Shown in pieces: positions 9,166 to 17,400 of a stretch of DNA of 33,718 nt. Origin of the DNA: a virus. Location of the stretch: the IMG/VR virus record IMGVR_UViG_3300017752_000071, positions 1-33,718 of that record. One strand, 5' to 3'. Within the stretch, counting starts at the first letter, position 1; every line of letters starts with the position of its first letter. Made by a program: the position numbers and the translations under genes. Under the pieces are notes generated by a model, which saw nothing but the letters and a program-made list of their open reading frames with translations, was not told the DNA's origin and made no database searches.

Positions 9166-9173
9166 TATAAATA
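9166..9173 (+). promoter_or_regulatory. T4-type late promoter (TATAAATA)
   Basis: This is an exact TATAAATA octamer in the 38-base gap between the YHYH gene and the fibre-like gene, 38 bases upstream of the ATG at 9204. TATAAATA is the T4 late promoter element read by gp55 with the gp45 clamp. A ribosome site (AGAGGA) follows just before the start codon. Exact match, position and spacing all fit. Confidence 0.75.
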
Positions 9174-9203
9174 TACAATTAAGGAATTTAATTAGAGGAC
9201 AAC

Positions 9204-10535
9204 ATGGCTAAACAAACAATTAATATCGGCGCATCTGCGAACGACGGGACAGGTGACCCGCTCAGAAATGCGTTTGATAAAGTAAACGACAATTTCAACG
9301 AAATATATTTTGGGGCAGGAAGTGGTAGTAGTATTACTAACTTCTTCGATTCAAATGGAAATTTGGATCTAGTAGGCAAGCCTCATAAAATAACATTTTT
9401 ATATTCTCAATATGCTGACCTACCTACAGCAAGCACATATCACGGTGCGGTCGCACATACACATGATACTGGGTCATTATATTATGCCCACGGTTCATGG
9501 AGAAAATTACTAGCTGATAATTCCCTTAATGATATCACAAGTTATACTGACCCTCTAAGCAAACATGTTTATTTAGCCAATATCACCAATACCGAAACAG
9601 CTGATTACGTCCTCAAAACAAATGCTGATGGTACATATACTTGGGCTGAAGGTGGCTCTGGTGGAAGTGGCGATGTTAACCAAAATGCATTTAGTTCTAT
9701 TGTAGTTGCTGGTTCATCAGATGTTGTGGCAGATAATGCGACAGACTCATTTACACTTATTGCTGGCTCAAATGTAACTCTTTCAACCAATGCAACCAAC
9801 GATGCAATTACAATTAATGCTTCAGCTGGTGGTGGAGGAAGTGGTACTGACCTTAATAGTTTATCAGGTGGAACACTTGATGTAGCAGCAGATAGCATTG
9901 GTTTTGTTGATGCTGATGATTCTAATAATTCTAAGAAAGACTCGATTGCTAATTTAGTTACAGCAATTGCAGGTACTAATATTACAGCTACAAACGGAGT
10001 GTTAAGTGTCGCGGCACCAGGTACATATTCAAATTCAGATGTTGATACTCATTTAAATACAAGTGCAGCAGGCACTAACGAAATTTTATCTTGGACTGGT
10101 TCTGATTATGCTTGGGTTGCTGACCAAACTGGTGGTGGTGGAGGTGGTTCTGGTGCGGTACGTGTTACTGAAACAGAAACTACATCTTCAGTCGCTAGTG
10201 GCTCGAGTGCTTCTGTTCAATTCGCTACACTAGGCAAATCCTTCTCATTACAAAAGGTTACTGTTGACAAGCAATGTTGGGTAAGAATATATTCTGATAC
10301 AGCAGCAAGGACAGCTGATGCAGGTCGATCACAAGGTACTGACCCAGCAGATGGTTCTGGTGTTATTGCAGAATTTATTGCAACAGGCTCTGGCTCTACA
10401 GAATTTAAAATCACTCCTGCTATTTCAGGTTGGCTTGATGATAGTGAAACCGAGGTTCCCGTAGCAATACAAAATAATAGTGGTTCTGCCGGAACCGTAG
10501 AATGTATAATACAAGCACTTAAATTAGAGTCTTAA
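9204..10535 (+). CDS. Tail fibre-like virion protein with NIGASANDGTGD N-terminal anchor
   Basis: This 443-aa protein opens with INIGASANDGTGDPLRNAF followed by DKVNDNFNEIYFG, an N-terminal segment shared by many phage fibre and adhesin proteins and thought to attach them to the virion. The middle is Ser/Thr/Ala/Gly-rich with three glycine runs (about 151-155, 210-213 and 310-316) that look like flexible linkers between beta segments. The last 125 residues (from GAVRVTETE) form a compact beta domain containing CWVRIYSDTAARTADAGR and GVIAEFI, a C-terminal domain I associate with structural proteins of marine phages. It is preceded by a good ribosome site (TTAGAGGAC) and an exact late promoter. 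Which baseplate or fibre position it occupies cannot be told. Confidence 0.65.
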   Translation: MAKQTINIGASANDGTGDPLRNAFDKVNDNFNEIYFGAGSGSSITNFFDSNGNLDLVGKPHKITFLYSQYADLPTASTYHGAVAHTHDTGSLYYAHGSWRKLLADNSLNDITSYTDPLSKHVYLANITNTETADYVLKTNADGTYTWAEGGSGGSGDVNQNAFSSIVVAGSSDVVADNATDSFTLIAGSNVTLSTNATNDAITINASAGGGGSGTDLNSLSGGTLDVAADSIGFVDADDSNNSKKDSIANLVTAIAGTNITATNGVLSVAAPGTYSNSDVDTHLNTSAAGTNEILSWTGSDYAWVADQTGGGGGGSGAVRVTETETTSSVASGSSASVQFATLGKSFSLQKVTVDKQCWVRIYSDTAARTADAGRSQGTDPADGSGVIAEFIATGSGSTEFKITPAISGWLDDSETEVPVAIQNNSGSAGTVECIIQALKLES

Positions 10536-10538
10536 TAT

Positions 10539-12770
10539 ATGAGTAAGAAACTTTATAACTTAGTTCTTCAAGAAGGCACAGATGAAGCAGCCTTTATAAG
10601 TACTGAAGCAGCTGGCATGGAAGTACATGATAACTTAAGTATGTTTGACATGCTACTTTGTATGAGACTGACAGAAGATGAAGCTGCAATACTAGAATCA
10701 AGTGAAAAAGTTTTAGAAATAGGACCGGAAAGAACTGTTATTGAAACGATATCATATCCTAGCTCAACTCCAAGGTATGAAACTCCAGCCGTAACATATA
10801 GAACAAAATTCAATCCTAGTAGTGGTGCTGGTGCAGACCATACTGGCTTAAATATGTTTTTTACAAGTGAATTTAATACAGCAGATGGAACACCACCTTT
10901 TGGATATTTTCAGGGTTCTGAATATCAATTTGATGATACTGTAAAAAGTAATTTCCTTGGTGAGTATGTTGATATAGTTGCTATTGAGGCGGGAGCTCCT
11001 GTCGCAGGTTATGCTGGAACTGAAAACCATGTTGATTTTGAAGAATGGGATAGTAACGATTCCAAATTTGTTGCTATGGATTGGTCATCTGTAAATAGTT
11101 CGGCTAGTTCTACAAGAAATAACCAGATAACAAATGGTTATGCTAATACCTTTTCAGCTCATGCAATTGGTGTATTAAGTGCGGCCGGTGGCAAATATTG
11201 TGGTTGGGGTAAAAAATCAACTCTGAGAGTTATGTATTTGTCTGATGGTGTCGCAACAGCATATAATACAGTTCTTACCTGGCACAATGCTAAGTCTGTT
11301 AACCCTAATACTGGTGTAAAAAATGCAACAGTAGTTACAGGTGCTTGGGGATTTAGTGGTGTTGAACATCAAAGGTTTTTTAAGATAGAAGATATTTCAG
11401 CTTTCGTAACATACGATAAGGATAGTGGAGTTTCAACAACCCACCAAAGACCGGGACCAACTAATCTTCCTGTGCAAACATTTAATTATACAGCAACTGC
11501 AACTGGCGCATCAGATTATTTGATGGCTGGTGGAGATAGGAATGGAAATTTAGTAGGTTCTCAACCAGACCCAGGTATTGAGTTGGTTGTAGGCGATACA
11601 CTCAACATTACAAATAATGCTAATGGCGGTCATCCAATGTACATTAAAACTGCTTCCACTACTGGAAGTGGTGACCAAGCATCAGGTGTTTCTGGTAACG
11701 GAACTGTAAATATATCCTGGACTCCATCATCGGCAGGAACTTATTATTATATTTGTGAATTCCATGGAAGTATGGTTGGAACAATTACAGTTGTTGAACA
11801 AATTGCAGATGGTTGGGAAGATGATTATTCAGTATTCGCAGACAATTTAGCAATACCTAGAGTTATTTTAGATACAAACGCGCCAACAATAGATAAATGG
11901 ATGATTTCCATACCTGACCAAACTAGATATACAACATTTGATACTATAATGTCTAATTACGCTTCGGCTGGTGGCATATATCATTTTAAATCTGCCGGTA
12001 ATAATTCTCATGTTGGGGTAAGTCCAGAAGACCCAAGACATAATAATCAGATTACTGTTGACGCAGGAAGTACATATGTCAGCAATTCACTAGACGGCAA
12101 TGGGTACAATGGTTTTAGTTCATCAACTCTGGGTGGTAGTACAACATATTATGTAAATAGGAATGAGATTGATGGTGGTCCTAACCAATTTACAATTGCT
12201 GCATGCCAACAAGATGATGTAAATAGACTATTGGATGATTATAGCAATCGAGGACCTATGTGTGATTTTGCTGCTTATGGTGCATATACTTGGACAAGCT
12301 ATCCGACTGGTACTTATTCAGATGGCCAATGGGGATATTTCAGTGGAACAAGTTGTGCCGCTCCTGTAGCTGCAGGTTGTGCCACTATATTTTTAGAATG
12401 GTATATCACACAAAAAGGAGTTTGGCCAACAATGGCTCAGTTAAAAGAGTTAATGGTAAATTCCGCAAAAGAAAATTTAATAGGAGAGGACTTAATTAAT
12501 TTCTCTAGCATACCAACAGCTGATGATATCACCTCAAGTAAATTATATAACTCTAATGAAGTAAATAGAATTAAAGACGGTGATTCTCAAAACGGCGGTG
12601 CAGATTTAACAGAATTATACGGAACTCCACCTTTAAGAGTACATATTCCTTGGGGTATACGAATGGGAAGCGGCAAATATATTGCTGGTGGTACCGAACA
12701 AACAAGTTATAAAAGACGACCTACATCAGGCTCAGTTTGGCCTCGAAGAAAAGTAACCTTTTCTTCCTAA
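10539..12770 (+). CDS. Subtilisin-like serine protease with an inserted cupredoxin domain
   Basis: In this 743-aa protein, residues 1-80 (MSKKLYNLVLQEG...TEDEAAILESSEKVLEIGPE) resemble an inhibitory propeptide. The subtilase core shows VDIVAIEAG at 144-152 where the catalytic Asp would be (Glu150 here), SAHAIGVLSAAGG with His208, SAGNNSH with oxyanion Asn488, and GTSCAAPVAAG with nucleophile Ser605. Between His208 and Asn488, about residues 307-418, lies a cupredoxin-like domain with His365, Cys406, His409 and Met412; the C-x2-H-x2-M spacing equals that of amicyanin. There is no signal peptide or membrane segment. It starts three bases after the fibre-like gene, so is probably co-expressed and virion-associated. 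A role in processing virion proteins or digesting the host surface is inference. It could also be an inactive adhesive fold, given the Asp-to-Glu change. Subtilase and cupredoxin calls are strong by motif. Confidence 0.82.
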   Translation: MSKKLYNLVLQEGTDEAAFISTEAAGMEVHDNLSMFDMLLCMRLTEDEAAILESSEKVLEIGPERTVIETISYPSSTPRYETPAVTYRTKFNPSSGAGADHTGLNMFFTSEFNTADGTPPFGYFQGSEYQFDDTVKSNFLGEYVDIVAIEAGAPVAGYAGTENHVDFEEWDSNDSKFVAMDWSSVNSSASSTRNNQITNGYANTFSAHAIGVLSAAGGKYCGWGKKSTLRVMYLSDGVATAYNTVLTWHNAKSVNPNTGVKNATVVTGAWGFSGVEHQRFFKIEDISAFVTYDKDSGVSTTHQRPGPTNLPVQTFNYTATATGASDYLMAGGDRNGNLVGSQPDPGIELVVGDTLNITNNANGGHPMYIKTASTTGSGDQASGVSGNGTVNISWTPSSAGTYYYICEFHGSMVGTITVVEQIADGWEDDYSVFADNLAIPRVILDTNAPTIDKWMISIPDQTRYTTFDTIMSNYASAGGIYHFKSAGNNSHVGVSPEDPRHNNQITVDAGSTYVSNSLDGNGYNGFSSSTLGGSTTYYVNRNEIDGGPNQFTIAACQQDDVNRLLDDYSNRGPMCDFAAYGAYTWTSYPTGTYSDGQWGYFSGTSCAAPVAAGCATIFLEWYITQKGVWPTMAQLKELMVNSAKENLIGEDLINFSSIPTADDITSSKLYNSNEVNRIKDGDSQNGGADLTELYGTPPLRVHIPWGIRMGSGKYIAGGTEQTSYKRRPTSGSVWPRRKVTFSS
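11457..11793 (+). other. Cupredoxin (type 1 copper) domain nested in the subtilase
   Basis: This segment encodes about residues 307-418 of the protease. It has the order of a small blue copper protein: a beta-rich lead, GDTLNITNNANGGHPMYI with His365, SWTPSSAGTYYYICEFH with Cys406 and His409, then Met412 and a final TITVV strand. The C-x2-H-x2-M spacing matches amicyanin and is shorter than plastocyanin's C-x2-H-x4-M. All four ligands expected for a type 1 copper centre are present. Copper binding itself is inferred. Confidence 0.75.
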
Positions 12771-12790
12771 AATGGAATACATAAAATGAT

Positions 12791-12798
12791 AATAAATA
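12791..12798 (+). promoter_or_regulatory. Probable T4-type late promoter (AATAAATA)
   Basis: This octamer has seven of eight matches to TATAAATA and lies in the 62-base gap before gp8, 42 bases upstream of the ATG. The gap is the largest in the window and shows no convincing terminator hairpin. AT-rich DNA makes a one-mismatch match easy by chance, so confidence rests on position. Confidence 0.5.
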
Positions 12799-12832
12799 AA
12801 CATAACCACTTTGAAATTCAAATGAGCTAACC

Positions 12833-14473
12833 ATGGCAGAAATATTAAGTAATAGTTTAAAAAGCGACACGACCAGGCTATTTTTGTCTGATATAAACAG
12901 CAACCAAGATTTTTATATGTTCGTATCCTCGGTTGATACGTTTGACCCTAATGATACTCTCGTATCAAAAATGAGTTTTAAAGAAAAAACATTATTCGGC
13001 AAGAAAATTGCATCAAGTGATATACATTTTTGTATTCCTTATTATCCTTGGCAGGTAGGCCAGGTATATACTGAATATGATGATACAGTGGATTTGGAAG
13101 GTAAAAACTTTTATGCTGTTGTAGGTCCAACTCAAAATGATACTGGTGATTATAGAATTTATAAATGTTTAGACAACAATAATGGTTCGACAGTTTCAAA
13201 CCCACCAAATTATAATTCAACAACAACAAATCAATTATATAAAACAGCTGATGGTTATGTATGGAAATACATGTACAGACTGAGTGATTTGGAATTTGAA
13301 GCATATAATGCTTTAGGATTTATTCCTGTTGTTGGTATGACAGCAAACAATGCAGTAATTCAACCATCTGACGCCGGTGGTTCTACAATTTCAGATGTTA
13401 TTGTATCGAATCCAACAATTAATAATGGATATACTATTGAGGAAGGAAGATTAAATGCTAGTCCAACAGGTGATAAACTTTCGATTGTAGCTGATTCAGG
13501 TTATAATTTTAGTCCAATTACAAATTATTATACTGGTCAATATATCTACACAACAAATTCAAATGGTGTTTCAAGATTATTTGAAATCACCTATTATTTC
13601 TACGATAGCAATACCGATGAAATTGAGATAAGGGTAGGCGCAGACCTCATAACAGGTGCAGCAGGCCCAACTCTTGCTGGTGTAAGTAATAATGCAAGTA
13701 TTACAATCTTTCCAAAGGTTGAAATTAAGGGAGACGGTACTGGTGCAGTAGCTATTCCAAATATTGTTGATGGACAAATAGTCAATATTACAATTTTGCA
13801 ACAAGGTTCCGGCTACCATAATGTTACAGCACAAATTATTGACCCCGTCTTTGATTTCGATCCGGAAGATGCTACGACAACAGATATCAGAGCTATTGTA
13901 AGAGCAGTAATGTCGCCTGATGGTGGACACGGAACTAATCTGATTGACGAATTTAAATGTAAAAACTTTAGTCTGTATGGCTATATTTCGGCTGCAGATA
14001 ATACAAACATTGGGGCAGTTAATACATACTCTGCAGTAGGAGTTGTAAGAACACCCTCATTTGCAAACACAGCGCCAGATGTTTTTGATAACCGAATCGC
14101 GGTGGTCACTAATGACTATGCAAAGGTTACAGCAAATAATACTATAACGCAACTTAATACCGACAACGAAATTATATTCTCTGCGAGGGTTCATGAAGTT
14201 GATGAAACAGCAAACACAATTTATTTAGCAGAATATATGGGACCATACCAGAATTATGCCAATACTGGAAACGGAGATATTTCATTGGATATAACTTTAC
14301 CATTTAGAAATGAAACAGGTCAAGTAATTTCAATAAATACACCTATAGCAGATAATATTACAGTTTCAAATTACATTCAAAGGACAGGCGAAGTGTACTT
14401 TATGGAAGATTTCTTTCCACTTGCACGTACAGACCTTTCTAGAGAAGAATTTAAGTTTGTATTGGAATTTTAA
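12833..14473 (+). CDS. gp8: Baseplate wedge protein gp8, enlarged
   Basis: This 546-aa protein has the landmarks of T4 gp8 in order: RIYKCLD at 108-114 (T4 VYRCLD), ADGYVWKYMYRL at 139-150 (T4 GDGYVWEYLFEI), and the C-terminal TGEVYFMEDFFPLARTDLS from 518 (T4 SGEMIYMENRPPI), ending in a short aromatic strand. T4 gp8 has 334 residues, so about 200 are inserted, mostly between 165 and 470. The insert is beta-rich with motifs such as GDGTGA and GSGYHNVTAQI, like modules in phage adhesins. gp8 dimers sit on the wedge periphery and bind gp7 and gp10. The ATG lies just after a TAACC sequence with only a weak ribosome site. It follows the largest intergenic gap, which contains a probable late promoter. 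Confidence 0.87.
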   Translation: MAEILSNSLKSDTTRLFLSDINSNQDFYMFVSSVDTFDPNDTLVSKMSFKEKTLFGKKIASSDIHFCIPYYPWQVGQVYTEYDDTVDLEGKNFYAVVGPTQNDTGDYRIYKCLDNNNGSTVSNPPNYNSTTTNQLYKTADGYVWKYMYRLSDLEFEAYNALGFIPVVGMTANNAVIQPSDAGGSTISDVIVSNPTINNGYTIEEGRLNASPTGDKLSIVADSGYNFSPITNYYTGQYIYTTNSNGVSRLFEITYYFYDSNTDEIEIRVGADLITGAAGPTLAGVSNNASITIFPKVEIKGDGTGAVAIPNIVDGQIVNITILQQGSGYHNVTAQIIDPVFDFDPEDATTTDIRAIVRAVMSPDGGHGTNLIDEFKCKNFSLYGYISAADNTNIGAVNTYSAVGVVRTPSFANTAPDVFDNRIAVVTNDYAKVTANNTITQLNTDNEIIFSARVHEVDETANTIYLAEYMGPYQNYANTGNGDISLDITLPFRNETGQVISINTPIADNITVSNYIQRTGEVYFMEDFFPLARTDLSREEFKFVLEF

Positions 14474-14488
14474 GGAAAATAATTAAAG

Positions 14489-17400
14489 ATGCCTATTAAC
14501 ACAAACCTCAATCAAGCTCCATATTTTGATGATTTCGATCAAGAAAATCAATATTATCGCGTTCTGTTTAAGCCAGGATTTGCGGTTCAAGCTCGAGAGC
14601 TTACTCAGCTTCAAACTACACTCCAAGACCAGGTAGAACAATTTGGAGATAATATATTTAAAGAAGGTAGTATTGTTAAAGGTTGTAACTTTACAGAACT
14701 TGATGACCTTCAATTTGTAAAGCTAATTGATATTGCTGGATTCGACCCAAGAAATTATATTAGTACAAGAACAACTGAAGAAATTTTAGGTCAGGAAGTA
14801 GAACTTGATTATGTTTATGAGATTGTTGGTGGAACATCTGGACTGAAAGCAAATATCATTCAGGCAGCTCAAGGATATCAAACAAATCCACCAGATTTAA
14901 ATACATTCTTTATTAACTATACAAATACGTCTACAATTTATAAACAGTTCCAATCTGGTGAAGCTTTAACAATTAATCTTTATAAATTTAAGGTTGGTAC
15001 AACTGAAGCCACTGCTACTATTCCTAATGTCGCCTCAGCTCGAGATAGTATTTCAGGACTTGCTGTTACATCTCTAGCAAATCATGTTGGAAATTCATTC
15101 GGTATTCAATCCTCTCCAGGTATTATATTCCAAAAAGGGCATTTCCTATTTGCAAAAGACCAAACAATTGTTGTTTCAAAATATAACAATGTTCCAGATG
15201 GTGTATCAATTGGTTATCAAGTCACAGAATCATTAGTTAATAATCTACAAGATAATACACTATATGATAACGCGAATGGTTCAAACAATGAAAATGCGCC
15301 AGGTGCTGATAGACTTAAAATGACACCAAACTTAGTTGCATTAACAACAAGTACTGGTGATACCGATTCTAATTTCTTTACACTTGTTCGTTTCCAAAAT
15401 GGTAATTCAGTTACAGTTCGTGATGTTTCTCAATATAATGTTCTAGGTGAAGAAATGGCCAGGAGAACATATGAAGAGTCTGGCAACTATATTTTAAATG
15501 ATTTCCCTGTACAAACTGATGATAGAATACCAGCTGGTGAAACAGAATCTGTAGTTCATGCATTGGTTGGACAAGGTACGGCTTACGTCAAAGGTTATAG
15601 AGTAGAAAACTCAGGAGACCGTGCGTTTGAAATCGACCAAATTTCTTCAACAGAAATAGTAAATGCACAATCAGTATCATTAAATTATGGTGGTTATTTG
15701 GGTATTAACTCAATTCAAGGTACTGTACCTTTAAATTACACATCCGTAATATTATTAAACTCTGGCAACGCAAGCATTGGTTCAGCTACAGTAATAAATG
15801 TAACACCAACAAGAATTTATTTAATTGCGATTAAACTGACTTCAGGTACAGTTTCTGATATCGCTAAAGTTCAAGGCTTATCTGGTAACATTTCGGTAGA
15901 CCCTTCAAGACTTATTGAGTCAAGAACAAAGGCATTAATTTTTAATACAGGCTTAAAGAGTCTGTTCTCAACAACTGACACATTAATACCAGTAAGAAGC
16001 TCAGAGTCTGCGACTCAGACAGGAAATGTAATTACATTAAATGCAGACCCAGGTGAGGATTTTGCATGTACAAATGATGATGTTCTTGTTGTTGATAATA
16101 CCAATACTTACATACCAGTATTGTCTACTACCACAACGGTAAACAATAGTGTATTAACTATAAACTTAGACCCGGCCGCGTCGTCTGCGACGAATGTGAC
16201 TGTGTACTATAACAAAAGGTTAATAGGCTCATTAAATGGTGTAGAACCACATAATAAAATTGCAAGTGATACCTATGTTAAAGTGGTATACAATCCTGCT
16301 ATATCAAAATATAGTTTAGGTTTCCCAGATGTCTATAAACTTGTAAGTGTTGTGGATTCAACTGGTGAAGATTATACAAGTAGTTTCAGATTAAAAACAA
16401 ACCAAAAAGATACATATTATGATATTTCGTATATGGAATCCATTGCTGGCAGACCAGAACCTTCTGGAACACTTACAGTCAATTTAAAGGTTTTTGAAAT
16501 TTCACAAGCAACAGGCGAATATTTCTTTACTATTAATAGTTATCCAAACACACTTGATAGTTTTGATATCCCAACATATCTATCGGATTCAGGTACCAGA
16601 TATAACCTTAGGGAATGTTTTGATTTCAGACCTCATCATGCTAAGGACCCAGCTGCAAGTTATACTGCCACTGAAGGAACAGCTCCAACTATTAGTACAG
16701 CTGTAGGTGCTTATACAATATCTTTCTTTGGTGCTCCTCCATTACTACCAGCTCCAGGGCAAAATATTACAACTGACATTGAATATTACTTGTCACGAGT
16801 TGATGTAATCGCATGTGACTCTTATGGACAAATTAATCTGATTAAAGGACAAGAGGAACGATTCGCAGTTCCACCTCGTTTGGATACTGACCAATTAGCT
16901 ATTGCCAATGTGACGATACCCGGTTTCCCTGCACTTTCAAGATTAAATGCAGCCAAACAAGGTAAGTTTGAATACGCAATTAAAGCCAAATCAACAGGTA
17001 TTAAAGCCTTCACAATGAAGGAAATGCATGCCCTTGATAAGAAAATAGATAACCTTTCATATTATATTTCTCTTAACCAATTGGAAGCTGAGACTCAAAA
17101 CTTGGTTATCACAGACGAAAATGGATTAAACAGATTTAAAAATGGCTTTATCGTAGACCCATTTAATGATTTATCTTTATCAAATGTCGAAGATGCTAGC
17201 TTTAATGCTGCTATACCATTTAACCAAAGAATATTAACTCCATCAGTTAAAACTTATCCGTTAAATTTAAAATATAAAACTGCTACAGGTTCTACAGTAT
17301 TCCCATCAACAAGTCTACCAAAAGTTGCAACGGTTGCTAGAGATTCAAGTGTTAATATTATTAATCAACCTTATGCATCTAATTTTAGAAACTGTGTAAG

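Noticed and set aside
11457-11793. Plastocyanin (petE) host-derived metabolic gene
   Set aside because: The cupredoxin segment is part of one continuous protease frame with amicyanin-type spacing, not a free-standing plastocyanin with a signal peptide.
12771-12832. Rho-independent terminator in the largest gap
   Set aside because: No GC-rich hairpin followed by a T run could be found. The other gaps are also without one.
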